DNA of 64,000 bases from Engraulis encrasicolus (Eukaryota; Chordata; Actinopteri; Clupeiformes; Engraulidae). The notes beneath the pieces are model-generated. The model made no database searches. It was not told the DNA's origin and saw nothing but the letters and a program-made list of their open reading frames with translations. Where the stretch lies: contig NC_085873.1 in assembly GCF_034702125.1 (NCBI RefSeq), positions 51,976,180 to 52,040,179 on the forward strand. Direction: 5' to 3'. Positions 1 through 11,264 of this stretch are shown piece by piece. The position numbers and the translations under genes were made by a program. Within the stretch, counting starts at the first letter, position 1; every line of letters starts with the position of its first letter.

Positions 1-36
1 GTGTGTGTGTGCGTGGTGGTGGTGGGGGGGGGTGTN

Positions 37-73
<37 letters not shown>

Positions 74-340
74 CCGCACACGCGTGTGTGTTGGTGTGTG
101 TGTGTGTATGTGTGACTGTGTGCGCATGCGTGTTTGAGTGTGGGGGGGGGGGGGGGGTTGCCTGTGTGTGTGTGTGCATGTCCGTGTGTGTGCATGTCCC
201 CGTGTGTCTGTGTGTGTGTGTGTGTGTGTGTACTGTGTACATGTGACTGTGTGTGCATGCGTGTGTGTGTGTGGGGGGGGATTTGTGTGTGTGTACGTGT
301 GAGTGTCTGCACGGCTCGCGTCTGTGCATCTGTGTTGGTG
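1..340. repeat. (TG)n microsatellite with G-runs
   Basis: Nearly pure TG dinucleotides broken by G homopolymers (around 24-33, 141-157 and 273-280) and short CG/CA stretches. One unresolved base (N) lies at position 37. Reading frames through it give only Cys/Val repeats and are not genes. Confidence 0.97.
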
Positions 341-837
341 AGTTGATTAGTAGAACCAATTAAGTCTGGACGGCCTGTCAGCAAGCTTCCTCATAACTGC
401 ACTGCTCTTCAACACTCTGACACTGACGTCCGGCAGAGCTGAGGGGTGGGAGGGATCACGGCCAATTGATGATGTTTACACCGCTGAAGTAATACAAGTC
501 AAAATATGGCTTCATGACCAACCATGATGACTTTATTTTTACAGGGATATTCTCCAATATGAAGCCCTGAGTATGTAACCGATGGCTTTTTATTTCTCAC
601 TGAAATGAACACCATGGGCCTATTTGGATAAATCACACATTTAATTGCGTCTGATCTCCTAAAAACTTTCTCGCTCACTTAGTAATTTTGTTAATGCAGC
701 TTAATTGCTTCATTTAGGCCTACGTAGTTCCAAATAGCGCATGCAAACAGCACTCAGAGTGTGCATTTGTCCCCCGCTGTCCCGCTTGCTGCTATGTCCC
801 CATGTGACTGTGGGGGGCTTTGTAGCAATTCCGTGAT
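341..837. other. Unassigned non-coding stretch
   Basis: AT-rich single-copy-looking DNA. I see no coding region, terminal inverted repeat or tandem structure. The 8-mer TAGGCCTA occurs at 715-722. Confidence 0.6.
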
Positions 838-2732
838 CCATAAGCATCATATTATGTTCCATAAGCATCTATGTTGTCTTTCTGCCATTAGCATCACATA
901 CAGAGTACATGTATATGTTTTCTGCCATATAAGCATCATATATAGAGTCTATGTCAATCTGCATCATATGTAGCCTATCTAAGCATCATATGTAGTAGAG
1001 TCTATGTCTATCTGCCATAAGCATCATATGTTGAGTGTTGTCTTTTTTGCCATAGGCTTCATATGTAGGGTCTATTAGCTCGTTCAAAAAGTCGAGAATC
1101 CCAAGAAAGCCGACCTAAAACCTCGGGAAAGTGGGAGTGAACATTTTGTGACGCAATGTCAAATCGATAATTATCGAGGTTGATCTCAGGCGGAAGTATA
1201 GAACGAGTTCCCTAGCTTATGTTTTGTGTGACGGCACACGCATCATCAACATGGCGCCCATGCATGCAACTGACATGTAAACAGTATCATAAATGCTAAA
1301 ATAACGTCTTCTAATCACTATCAACAACACCAGTTAATGTCATTCAATTGCAGATGCACATATGACAGCAATGCTGATCTCTGACTGTTTAATTTAGCTG
1401 ACTTCAGCTAAAATGATATGTCGTGGGTGTGGATGCTCAAGTGGAGGTGAAAAAAAGAAAAGAGAACCAAAACAAAACACGCATGATTCCCGATTGTTCC
1501 GGGATCAGTGGCGTTAATGCGCCAAAGTCCAGAACTCGGTTGTCACATGAGCAGTGTCGTCAGCTGTCTCGAGAGGTCCCGAGATCGCGAAGGCACCATA
1601 TGTGAATCTGCCATAGGCATCATATGCAATAGAGTCTATGTGTATCTGCCATAGGCATCATATGTAGTAGAGTCTATGTGTATCTGCCATAGGCATCATA
1701 TTTAGAGTCTATGTGTATCTGCCATAGGCACCATATGTAGTAGAGTCTATGTGTATCTGCCATAGGCATCATATGCAATAGAGTCTATGTGTATCTGCCA
1801 TAGGCATCATATGCAATAGAGTCTATGTGTATCTGCCATAGGCATCATATTTAGAGTCTATGTGTATCTGCCATAGGCATCATATGCAATAGAGTCTATG
1901 TGTATCTGCCATAGGCATCATATGCAATAGAGTCTATGTGTATCTGCCATAGGCATCATATGCAATAGAGTCTATGTGTATCTGCCATAGGCATCATATT
2001 TAGAGTCTATGTGTATCTGCCATAGGCACCATATGTAGTAGAGTCTATGTGTATCTGCCATAGGCATCATATGCAATAGAGTCTATGTGTATCTGCCATA
2101 GGCATCATATTTAGAGTCTATGTGTATCTGCCATAGGCATCATATGCAATAGAGTCTATGTGTATCTGCCATAGGCATCATATGTAGTAGAGTCTATGTG
2201 TATCTGCCATAGGCATCATATGTAGTAGAGTCTATGTGTATCTGCCATAGGCATCATATTTAGAGTCTATGTGTATCTACCATAGGCACCATATTTAGAG
2301 TCTATGTGTATCTGCCATAGGCATCATATTTAGAGTCTATGTGTATCTACCATAGGCATCATATGCAATAGAGTCTATGTGTATCTGCCATAGGCATCAT
2401 ATTTAGAGTCTATGTGTATCTACCATAGGCATCATATGCAATAGAGTATATGTGTATCTGCCATAGGCATCATATGCAATAGAGTCTATGTGTATCTGCC
2501 ATAGGCATCATATGCAATAGAGTCTATGTGTATCTGCCATAAGAGCATTATATGTAGTAGAGTCTATATGTATCTGCCATAAGAGCATTATATGTAGTAG
2601 AGTCTATGTGTATCTGCCATAGGCATCATATTTAGGGTCTATGTGTATCTGCCATAAGAGCATTATATGTAGTAGAGTCTATGTGTATCTGCCATAAGCA
2701 CCATATGTAGTAGAGTCTATGTCTATCTGTCT
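838..2732. repeat. 38/35-bp minisatellite, interrupted once
   Basis: Tandem units of the type GCATCATATG + CAATAGAGTC + TATGTGTATC + TGCCATAG (38 bp), with a shorter 35-bp class reading CATATTTAGAGTC in the middle. The array decays at the left (838-1075), is interrupted at about 1076-1593 by unrelated DNA, and is very regular from 1594 to about 2530. Units near 2540-2700 carry an inserted AGAGCATTA variant. The 38- and 35-bp classes are interspersed. Confidence 0.95.
1076..1593. mobile_element. Foreign segment inside the 38-bp minisatellite
   Basis: About 518 bp with no similarity to the flanking tandem units; the array resumes on both sides. It is less AT-rich than the array and contains a short open frame (1423-1605) that I do not recognise. 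I could not define clear terminal inverted repeats or a target duplication, so calling it a mobile element is inference from the interruption. Confidence 0.45.
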
Positions 2733-2874
2733 GTCTGCATTGAAACATCCAGTCTATGGAAGTGTTTCATGTGGCACTGAATGCACTGGATAGAGTACAG
2801 GCTACTGAGAAGATGCAGTGTAGATACACTATAGCATGCCTTGCAGACATCTCCAGGGATTTTTCATCTGGGAG

Positions 2875-3066
2875 CAGGGTTGCCAGATGAGGCTGATTTC
2901 CCAAAAACTGCTCAAAACCCTCTTAGAAGCACAAAATCCCGCCCAATTCTATTGATTTCTATGGCAAAAATTGGGCGGGTTTTTCCTGCTAAATGGCATT
3001 TTTACCCGCACACGGCCATCCTAAGCAGCCCAATTGGGCGGGAAACAGCCCAATCTGGCAACACTG
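2875..3066 (+). mobile_element. hAT-type MITE, GTTGCCAGAT family, copy 1
   Basis: Starts CAGGGTTGCCAGAT and ends ATCTGGCAACACTG, a 14-bp imperfect terminal inverted repeat beginning with CAG. The interior has GCCCAATT blocks and the phrase ATTGATTTCTATGGC shared with copies at 8604, 44913, 46747 and 49673. No coding capacity. The flanking 8-mers do not match at this copy. Confidence 0.85.
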
Positions 3067-3306
3067 ACCTTTGGCAATTGCCTATGTTTGCATCCCTGGA
3101 TGTGAAAGGCCTGACACGCACAAATACACAAATATTAATGTGTTCAGGGACAAAGGCCCTTCTATAAGTTTGTTGTTACCACAATAGCAATGACCAAGTC
3201 GCCATGTAGCCTATGTATTAATGAGGACTGTGTGCGTCTCGTACAGTTGATGCAGTGAAGTTGCACAGTCCTTATAGTGACGCCCCAGCACACCACTTAC
3301 CTTCTG

Positions 3307-3308
<2 letters not shown>

Positions 3309-3399
<91 letters not shown>

Positions 3400-3436
3400 C
3401 GCACACACGCACACACACACACACACACACGCACAC
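3309..3436. repeat. (CA)n microsatellite
   Basis: About 125 bp of CA dinucleotides with a few CG interruptions near 3392-3432. Confidence 0.97.
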
Positions 3437-3747
3437 CACTTACCTTCTGTCATGTACTTTAAATATTTTAGTGGCAGCTGAGAGGCAGTTTCCTTTTCTT
3501 TTCTTTTTAGTCAGCAATGATTTCATCTCCATTCTCCAATCGCCATGGGTGTCCCCTTGGTAGCTCAGAGAGGAGAAACACATGACAATATAAGCAGCAT
3601 GAAAGAGTGGTGTTCTTATGGAATGGGGCAGCCCATATGCGCTGGTGCATTCTTATTATTTAAGCATTCTGTAACCCCCCTAGCTACTGACCCCAATCTA
3701 TCAAGTAGTGCCATCCACATCCTGATGGAAAAAGAAAAGAAAGCCTA

Positions 3748-3786
3748 ATGGGAAACTCCAACTCCCATTGTCATTGTGATTGTCTC
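3748..3786 (+). repeat. Short fragment of the 36775-37025 interspersed repeat
   Basis: Shares a continuous stretch (GGGAAACTCCAACTCCCATT and the following GTCATTGTGA) with the longer copy near 36783. The rest of 3437-3895 shows nothing I can name. Confidence 0.7.
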
Positions 3787-3895
3787 TCTCAATGCCTGGC
3801 GGAGCGGTCTTGGCTGAAAAATGCCTGGCCTGATTTTTTTTGCCCTAGACCAGCCGTGGAAGGCAATGGTGAGAGACCTGACTGAGTGGGAAATT

Positions 3896-4084
3896 CAGCG
3901 GTGTAGTCTACTTTTTTGAAGTGGGTATACTGTATATTCCAGCATTTTTGAAGTGGGTATACGGTATATATTTATGCCATTCTAAATAATGGATCAATCA
4001 ATGTTCAGCGGGTATACTGAAGCCCCTAAAATTTAGAAGTGGGTATACTCCATATACTTGCGTTCTATGTAGACTACACCACTG
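3896..4084 (+). mobile_element. hAT-type MITE, CAGTGGTGTAGT family, copy 1
   Basis: Starts CAGCGGTGTAGTCTAC and ends GTAGACTACACCACTG, so the ends are inverted repeats of about 16 bp. The interior has several GTGGGTATACT motifs and the phrase CCATTCTAAATAATGGA, shared with the copies at 4275-4674 and 43865-44031. No obvious 8-bp target duplication remains here. Confidence 0.85.
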
Positions 4085-4274
4085 GTGTATATTGCAGTGG
4101 CCAACAGCACCAAAACAGGCATTTAGCCCCAACAACAACCTCTTGAAACTGAGGAGAGTCATTGCTAATCCATGCTTGCGTAATTGTTGGTCCACAAAAG
4201 CGTGTCAGGTTGGATACTGGTGTGCAGTCTTCTCCACACCAGGTAAACGGATATATAGTGGAGGAGTCTATACC

Positions 4275-4674
4275 CAGTGGTGTAGTAGAACGCAGATATA
4301 CACAGTATACCCACCCAGTGGTGTAGTCTTATGGTGGGTATACTGTATATTTTAGCATTTTTTGAAGTGGGTATACTGTATTTGTGCTATTCTAAATAAT
4401 GGAGCAATCAATTTTAAGTGGGTATACTGAAATCCCTGGAATTTTGAAGTGGGTATACTCTGTATACCTGCGTTCTACGTAGACTACACCACTGTACCCA
4501 CCTCAAAATTTCAGGGATTTCTGTATACCCACCTAAAATTGATTGATCCATCATTTAGAATAGCACAGATATCTACACTATACCCAAATACTATACTATA
4601 CTATACTATAAAATACCTCAAAAAATGTTCAAATATACAGTATATTGACCACAAAAAAATAGACTACACCACTG
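4275..4674 (-). mobile_element. Outer hAT-type MITE of a nested pair, CAGTGGTGTAGT family
   Basis: The left end CAGTGGTGTAGT at 4275 and right end CTACACCACTG at 4674 are flanked by TCTATACC and TCTATCAC (6 of 8 bases alike). The internal sequence is the reverse complement of copy 1. It is split by a second member of the family at 4316-4494; removing that copy and one TACCCACC restores a continuous element of about 213 bp. No coding capacity. Confidence 0.85.
4316..4494 (+). mobile_element. Inner hAT-type MITE inserted in its own family
   Basis: Runs from CAGTGGTGTAGTCT to CTACACCACTG. It is flanked by a perfect 8-bp direct repeat TACCCACC (4308-4315 and 4495-4502), the expected hAT footprint, and lies in the opposite orientation to the outer copy. 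It is non-coding and would depend on a transposase from elsewhere. Confidence 0.93.
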
Positions 4675-5119
4675 TCTATCACGATGCTGTGTGTGAAATT
4701 GTGAGCCGCTCGCTCGCTCGCCCAGCCCTTGGGGAGAGGGAGCATGAGATGACAGGTGTGGATGTCAGATGAGTATAAAGCTATTACACGGCTGGGTTAA
4801 CCCACTGACACACTCACTTTCTTAGCAGATGGTTCCTGAGCAAAGGGCATCATGTGCTTAATTAATTCATTTGTTCATTTCTGGCTCCAGTTACTTTGCA
4901 GATTAGCCCATGGGAGATGCAGAAAACCCTGATCTTCCCCTTTCAGCTGTTAGGCAGACTTATCCTGATTCATTCCGATGGTTGGAGGCATATGGCAACA
5001 AACTCCTTGACATCGACCCACGTCTGTCTCATCAGAAACCTGCTTTGAGGAGTTGCGTAACCCCCTCCCCACTCCCCCGACATCACTGCCTGGAGGAACA
5101 AAGAATGAGAAATGAGAGG
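4675..5119. other. Unassigned non-coding stretch
   Basis: No convincing gene or repeat. There is a short CTCG repeat near 4709-4720. The open frame starting at 4910 runs into the MITE at 5128 and is not supported as a gene. Confidence 0.55.
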
Positions 5120-5127
5120 GCTTACAG

Positions 5128-5456
5128 TAGGGCTATTCAATTAAATGTCAACAAGGGCCATTTTTTCAAATTCCTCTTAGTGAAGGGGCCGAACTATACG
5201 TATGTATTATGGTTGCCAACTGTGAATGAAATAAATAGGGGACACATTGAATTGGGGGGTTTGTTTGCATTTCATAGATGTAATTTCCTGCATTTTAACG
5301 TCTTGTGTCCTGTTTCAGCTCGATACGGAACCAACCAGTACTTTGATCTCTAAATAAAAAAAAAACAATTAAGTATTTCAAGGGGCTTGTTGGGGGCCAG
5401 CACCTTGCCTTCCAAGGGCCGCATCTGGCCCCAGGGCCACCATTTGAATAGCCCTG
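5128..5456 (+). mobile_element. hAT-type MITE (AGGGCTATTCAA ends)
   Basis: Terminal inverted repeats AGGGCTATTCAA and TTGAATAGCCCT, flanked by 8-bp repeats GCTTACAG (5120-5127) and GCCTACAG (5457-5464), 7 of 8 identical. The right end has a GGCCGCATCTGGCCCC block of the kind seen near the ends of several vertebrate hAT families. Length 329 bp; no coding capacity. Confidence 0.88.
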
Positions 5457-5618
5457 GCCTACAGCAACATTTTACAAAATGTACACAAGTTTAAAATCCC
5501 AATTACCAATTTCCTAAAAAAAAAGGTGCCGTTTATTTCCCATCCAATGTGATGACACAAACAAAAACATTGTTATTGTGTGGAAGGTAGTGGTAAACAT
5601 TACACCAGCTTGAGGAGT

Positions 5619-5925
5619 TAAAATGTATTATAACTATAACACATGAGCTTCCACTATTAAAATGTACTATAACTATAACACATGAGCTTCCACTATTAAA
5701 ATGTATTATAACTATAACACATGAGCTTCCACTATTAAAATGTATTATAACTATAACACATGAGCTTCCACTATTAAAATGTATTATAACTATAACACAT
5801 GAGCTTCCACTATTAAAATGTATTATAACTATAACACATGAGCTTCCACTATTAAAATGTATTATAACTATAACACATGAGCTTCCACTATTAAAATGTA
5901 TTATAACTATAACACATGAGCTTCC
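5619..5925. repeat. 39-bp minisatellite, about 8 units
   Basis: Nearly identical units of AAAATGTATT + ATAACTATAA + CACATGAGCT + TCCACTATT. There is little divergence between units, suggesting recent expansion. Confidence 0.97.
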
Positions 5926-7326
5926 TTAAAATGTTCTACAGTAGTACAAATATGGTCTGTTCTCTCAAAGCGATACATTTGTAAGTTTGTACATAGTCCA
6001 GGCGTTTACTATTATCAACACAAGCCTAATAGCTTATCTGCTGGTAAAGCTGCGTCGACTCCACATTCGTGATCTGGGAGGAGACCCCAACCATCACTTG
6101 TCTGTGAGAGAGACAGTTTTTCATTCCAGTCTAGGAAGTTAGTTATGCATGCAACCTTTTTCTAAACAGTAGGCCAGTAGCCTACTATATTGCATGCCAG
6201 ACTCTAGAGACAAGTGCACTACTTTGTGGATAGAAGATATAATTAGATGCATAATGGCACTTTGCTTTAAAAAAAAAAAAAAAGATTAAGAAAGACTCCT
6301 TATAAGACTCCTAATTAGTCCCCCATTATGAGCCAGCTGATGGAACAAGCTCATTGGAAGTACAGGTAGGCCTATGTTCCAACCATAGATTGTATGTACT
6401 CTCTATAGTTCCAACAAATATCATTTGTGGGCTATGCAGTTGTCTTGGTAACCAACCTCCCCTCATTCCATCTCTCAGCCTGTGTCTCCCTCCCTCAAGA
6501 CCTGGGCAATGACACGCAGGCAGGCTGCAGGAGCAAGAGACGTCTAACAAGAGAGAAAAAGTATATAATGTAAACAAAAGGCAGGCAGAAGCTGGAGCGT
6601 CTAACAGGAGAACACATTATAATGTAAACAGACGTGGGGTTTGTGGTTTTGATCAATAATATGAAACATAGCGAAATCAAGAGCAGAAGAACTCTGTGTT
6701 TGATGTACTTCCAGTTAGCTATGCATACATTTTTCATGCATATTAACACCCCTCCTGCATTTGCATTCAGAACGTAAACTTGCTCTGTATATGGACAAGA
6801 CGAAATACTTGAGTGTTTGCTCTTTCTTTTACACACACGGCTGCAGCCTTAGACAGGAGATGTGGATTGTTTTTCAGATACAAAGTCATAGTTCACTTGC
6901 CTGATTGCCATAGACCTCAGCCGAATGCGCTGCTTCACCGCTAGGGCGGCGCCCGGGTAATAGTTCACCACCTTCCCATTTATCCGCTATCTTCAACTTC
7001 ACAAAATAACACAGACGTGCTTTTGATTGATCGCACAAGTCCCAGTGCTGATGCGCTTCACAGCTCTGATCCTCCCAAGTATTTTGGAGTGTATTTTCTG
7101 TGAGGCAGATGTGCTTTCTGCAATAAGTTTTTGCTAACGGTGGTTTCAATCATTCTTTTGCAGAAATTGTTGAACCTCTCTCAATGAAACACAGCAGCAG
7201 CCAATAGTGCAGACTGCAGTAGAATCCACGAAAGGCAGCCAGGAAGAAAATGAAAGCAGTAAAAAAAGAAACAAATAATTTCTTCACTAAAAGGGGAACC
7301 TGATGGGAATGTTGCTGCTAAAAACC
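5926..7326. other. Unassigned non-coding stretch
   Basis: About 1.4 kb without a supported gene. It has an A-run at 6269-6283 and TAGGCCTA at 6367-6374. Short open frames on the minus strand carry no recognisable domain. Confidence 0.55.
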
Positions 7327-7862
7327 CATCAGCCAATGAAATCCCTTCTCTTCCATGACAGTATAAACCATCAGCCAATGAAATCCCTTCTCTTCCATGG
7401 CAATTTAAAACCCATCAGCAAGTGAAATCCCTTCTTTTCAATACTCATGAACGGCCATCCGGGTACTTTGCTCTTAAATGTGTGTTACGCCCCTTTATGG
7501 GTGAAAACAAACCGAATGTCTCATTGACTTACATGCTACATCGACTAGCCTAAATGAACACTTTCCATGCTTCAGCCACGGCTGTTTGGCTATATTATTT
7601 GAACAGCCGGCAACACAACACGTTTTCGGCATGTTGTGCGTGAACAACGCTAGTCTACAGGTCTGTATCTTTCGTTTATTAAACCCCAACATCACCAATT
7701 GACTTGCATGGGTTGTTTTTCCCCACAAATGGGCGTAACGCACATGGAAAACTTCACGCCGTTCATGAGTATGGCAGTTTAAAACCCATCAGCCAATGAA
7801 ATCCCTTCTCTTCCATGACAGTATAAACCATCAGCCAGTGAAATCCCTTCTCTTCCATGACA
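7327..7862. repeat. About 42-bp tandem repeat, split by an element
   Basis: Units contain CATCAGCCAATGAAATCCC followed by TTCTCTTCCATG and a CAG/AATTTAAAACC tail. Three units lie at 7327-7442 and two more follow at 7771-7862. The 7443-7770 element separates them. Confidence 0.9.
7443..7770 (-). mobile_element. AT-flanked inverted-repeat element with THAP-like remnant
   Basis: Perfect 13-bp ends ACTCATGAACGGC / GCCGTTCATGAGT, with longer imperfect inverted similarity inside (both ends have GTTACGCCC followed by a GGGTGAAAAC-like block). Flanking dinucleotides are AT on both sides, and neighbouring repeat units show the uninterrupted site (TTCCATGG). The minus strand has MPKTCCVAGCSNN at about 7631, like the start of a THAP zinc finger. 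THAP plus a 2-bp AT duplication is the known pattern of ISL2EU/IS4EU elements. At 328 bp it cannot encode a transposase. The superfamily assignment is inference. Confidence 0.72.
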
Positions 7863-8282
7863 GTTTTCTTACATGAAAGAAACTAATGCCTATCTGCACT
7901 GTGACGCTGCTTGACTTCTCCACACATCGTACTGATTGGTTTAAGTTGAAGTTTGTGAAGTGTATCACAATGTGCAATGTAATGTAAAAAACATGTTGTG
8001 GGTGTATGAGACATAGCCTACTGACCTCCATCTCTTCAGGCCTACAGTATGCATTTGCCCCTGGGCCCTGGGCCCTCTTGTATTGGTGGTGGGGGCCCTA
8101 TTGTGACCTTGGCAGGCTGTATGGAAGACCATGTCAGAGTCTTGCCCTGGGGCCCTGAGTGCACTTGTTCTGCCACTGACTACATCCATTGGCTTCCAGT
8201 GTCCAGACTCAAGCTGAAGTTTGAAGGTGAAAGCTCGCACATCCAAGCGTCTGACCTGGGAGCAGGACCAATAAATAGCCAG

Positions 8283-8438
8283 ATAAAAAGAGAGAAAAGT
8301 CCGCTACAACCAGAATTTTTTGCTCCCACTTATTGTTATTTTTCTGTGATGTTTCGGTTTCTACATGAAATGTCACAGAAAAAAAAAATAGGTGGGAGCA
8401 AAAAATCCTTGTTGTAGCAGAGTTTTCTCTCTTTTTAT
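8283..8438. mobile_element. Long hairpin, MITE-like
   Basis: ATAAAAAGAGAGAAAA at the left is mirrored by TTTTCTCTCTTTTTAT at the right. Inner blocks GCTACAAC, TTTTTTGCTCCCAC and TTTCTGTGA also pair, with a short loop around 8355-8370. A stem of roughly 70 bp could form. No coding capacity. Confidence 0.8.
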
Positions 8439-8603
8439 CAGATTTAAGCTGGCCCACACTCAACTCCATTCATAGGCTGCCAGTGTCCAGACTTAGGCTG
8501 GCCCACACTCAACTCAGTCCGTGGAGCTGGCCGGCTGGCTGGCTGGTGGGGGAGACTAATTACAGGCCTAAAGAGGGAGGCTGAACCTGCGCCATCAAGA
8601 CAT

Positions 8604-8801
8604 CAGTGTTGCCAGATTGGGCTGGTTCCCACCCAATTGGGCTGCTTAGGATGGCCGTGTGCTGGTAAAAATGGCATTTATCAGAAAAACCCGCCCAATC
8701 TTTGCCCTAGAAATCAATACAATTGGCGGGATTTTGTGCATCTAGGCGGGTTTTGAGCATTTTTTTGGGCTGGAAATCATCAGCCTCATCTGGCAACCCT
8801 G
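8604..8801 (-). mobile_element. hAT-type MITE, GTTGCCAGAT family, copy 2
   Basis: Reverse-complement orientation of copy 1. Ends CAGTGTTGCCAGAT and ATCTGGCAACCCTG. It is flanked by CAAGACAT (8596-8603) and CAGGACAT (8802-8809), 7 of 8 identical, which supports hAT-type insertion for the whole family. Confidence 0.92.
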
Positions 8802-8904
8802 CAGGACATCCCGCCTGGCCAAGGCCAAGGCCCAGGCTTCCCATGCCTGTACCGCCAAAAAGTCTGATACATACTGTATTAAAGGTGGAGGAACCACCCT
8901 TTCC

Positions 8905-9115
8905 ATACGTGTATTGATGGATCTTCTCCATGTCCACCATGTTCAATTACCGGGCGGTGACGGACATGTTTGGCTGCAAAACGTGTACTTTGGTCAGACC
9001 AGTAGGTTGTTAAATATTCACGAAAATATCAAATTGGTGAATGGGCATTGAGTAGCATGCCTTTTGAAAATAAACAATCACAATTACACACTGGACCTTT
9101 GAGGTTACATATTAG
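8905..9115. repeat. Interspersed repeat related to 13290-13530 and 50720-50925
   Basis: Ordered blocks are shared with the two other places: a GGATCTTCTCCATG-like start, a GTGAATG...GCA...GCATG block, AAATAAACAA and a CACACTGGACCTTTGAGG-like end. Copies are strongly diverged. I could not define ends or a coding region. Confidence 0.55.
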
Positions 9116-9258
9116 TAATGGTACTACTTGTAATAATAAAAAAATGTAGTCAGAGTGGCCATGTTATTAGGTGAGCAGCCGCAAAGATGGGCTGTCTAAA
9201 TTATCAACACCTTAATTGGTGACATATTGGATGAATTCATCAAACATTTTGGTATCCT

Positions 9259-9444
9259 GGGGGGCACTGTGGCGCAGCACGCTAAGGCCCCCCACATTTG
9301 GGCTTGCATGCCCATCCACGGGGACCCCGGTTCGAGTCCGGCCGGGGTAATTTCCCGATCCTCCCCTGTCTCTCTGTCCCATTCGCTTCCTGTCCTGTCA
9401 AATAAAGGCATAAAAGCCCCTAAATATATATATATATATTAAAA
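9259..9444 (+). mobile_element. tRNA-derived SINE with 17-bp target duplication
   Basis: A tRNA-like head with a GTGGCGCAGCACG A-box-like region and a GGTTCGAGTCC B box (9329-9339), a tRNA-unrelated body, and a tail containing AATAAAGGCATAAAAGCCCC followed by (AT)n. Direct repeats AAACATTTTGGTATCCT (9242-9258) and AAACATTTTGGTGTCCT (9445-9461) flank it, 16 of 17 identical. It would be transcribed by RNA polymerase III and moved by a partner LINE, which I cannot name. Confidence 0.93.
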
Positions 9445-9702
9445 AAACATTTTGGTGTCCTTTCATAGGCAAAAGTAGTTTTTGGTAAAGGTTTGACCAA
9501 AAAAAAGTTTCTCTAAACACCATGAAAAGTTTGGGCGCCATCTAAATAATGTATTTAGTCAAGCCTTCCATTTGCTTCAGATCTTTGACCTCTGCAGGGA
9601 GATGTGCGGTGACCCGATGGAGCCATTAAAACTAACCATCGCAATCTGCAACACGAGCACAAAATTCATCTAATCTCATCTCCAATTGCACAGCAGCACA
9701 AG

Positions 9703-9912
9703 AGGCCTGGACTGGCCACCTGGCATAGCTGGCATTTCTCGGTGGGCCCCGCACTCTCTTAGGCCCCTATTTTCAGAAATGTTAAAAAATGTTTTTAAAA
9801 ATCTGAAAAAAGGCCCACTGATTAGTCAGTTCTGCGCTGCTAATTATGAGGGGTCTCTTTAAGCCAAAAGTGCCCGGGCCCCATTTCCCCCCCAAGTCCT
9901 GCCCTGGCTGAA
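9703..9912. repeat. Degenerate repeat, GGCCTGGACTGG ends, copy 1
   Basis: Left end AGGCCTGGACTGGCCA and right end AGTCCTGCCCTGG are loosely inverted. The interior phrases GCATTTCTCGGTGGGCCCC, CAGTTCTGCGCTGC and CTTTAAGCCAAAAGTGCCC recur at 60655-60790 and 62042-62130. It is probably an old non-autonomous DNA transposon. Confidence 0.6.
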
Positions 9913-10788
9913 GAGCCCTGTCTATTCCACATGAGGGCATGATGCTGGCTAGAGCTGATGGGCAGTGCCAGTGGCCATTACCGATGACCAGAGAAACAAC
10001 ATCTGACATCCCTGCAGAGCAGCTAATGGACCCTGTAATTTGTTGAAATCATAATCAAAATATATGTGTATACACCAGCACTAGTTTATTTTCAATTTTC
10101 GAATGTATTCGGATAATTGCTAAGTACTCGTCTGGGGCTATTTTGCTAATATATGTGCTGCTGGTGCCCTTTTTTAGCCTCTCTGGTACTCTGAAAAAGG
10201 CGAGATCTCTTTTTACATTTTCTGTTTAATAAAAGTGATGGTGGGGGTGGCGTCTATGCCAATGTCTTTTTCTGAGCGTTACGCTCTGTGTGTAATTCCA
10301 AAAAACAGTATGGCGAAAACTAAGGAAGAAAGGAGTCGCACACTAGAGCTGAATGCAAAATCAAAACTGTATTAAACAAAGCCACCCTATTGTGGATTAG
10401 TGATGACTGTATTGTACAGCATCTTGCTAGTCTAGCCCTATCAGAAATCAGAGCACAAATCACCGTGGCACTAGTCTATACGGCCTGTGTCAGCCAGCTT
10501 AATGTCCACGACTATGATTTCACAGATCCATTCATTTGGTATTAATTCAATTCCAATTTAAATGCAGGCTTCTAATACAGCAGTGAATCGGGCAGCATTT
10601 CATCTGAGGGAGGCCCAAAGCCCCATGCAGCCTTATGTGGTCCCGCTCGAGAGAGAGTATGAGAGTACAGACAGACAGTCGGCTGCTTCCAACTGGGCAA
10701 ACAAGCTCAATATTTCATCACAGTCAAGACTGGACAACTCCATTATCAGCTTGGATAGAGAGATCATGTCTTTTTGGGTGTGCACGCT

Positions 10789-10790
<2 letters not shown>
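9913..10790. other. Unassigned non-coding stretch
   Basis: No supported gene. A short open frame from 10562 continues into the CT tract and is not real coding sequence by its content. Confidence 0.55.
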
Positions 10791-10879
<89 letters not shown>

Positions 10880-10900
10880 AGCTCTCTCTCTCTCTCTGTC

Positions 10901-10961
<61 letters not shown>

Positions 10962-10962
10962 G
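10791..10962. repeat. (CT)n microsatellite
   Basis: About 170 bp of CT dinucleotides with a few G/A interruptions (10857, 10880, 10899-10905, 10941). Confidence 0.97.
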
Positions 10963-11201
10963 TTGGGGGAGAGTGAGGGATCCCAGTGAAACATGTCCCT
11001 GGCAGCTGGACTGAGACTCAGCGTCCCACAGGGCGATAAGACCCAGCGTTCCACAGGGCGATAAGACCCAGAGTAACCGTGATGAATGTGATTTTCGATT
11101 TCAGGGGATCACGTAGTGATACTATGTCTCATCTTGGAGGCCAGAAGGGCAAAGTGGCAGCTGAGAGATAAATGGGAGACTGCGATAAAAAATGTGAACG
11201 T

Positions 11202-11202
<1 letters not shown>

Positions 11203-11264
<62 letters not shown>
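11203..11264. repeat. (GA)n microsatellite
   Basis: Uninterrupted GA dinucleotides, about 62 bp. Confidence 0.97.

Noticed and set aside
4910..5353. 147-codon plus-strand frame
   Set aside because: Its second half runs through the hAT MITE at 5128-5456. No domain.
9255..9345. Functional tRNA gene
   Set aside because: Only box-like elements are present, the cloverleaf cannot be completed convincingly, and the tail and 17-bp duplications mark a SINE.
10562..11014. 150-codon frame ending in Ser-Leu repeats
   Set aside because: Half is the CT microsatellite and the rest has no recognisable domain.
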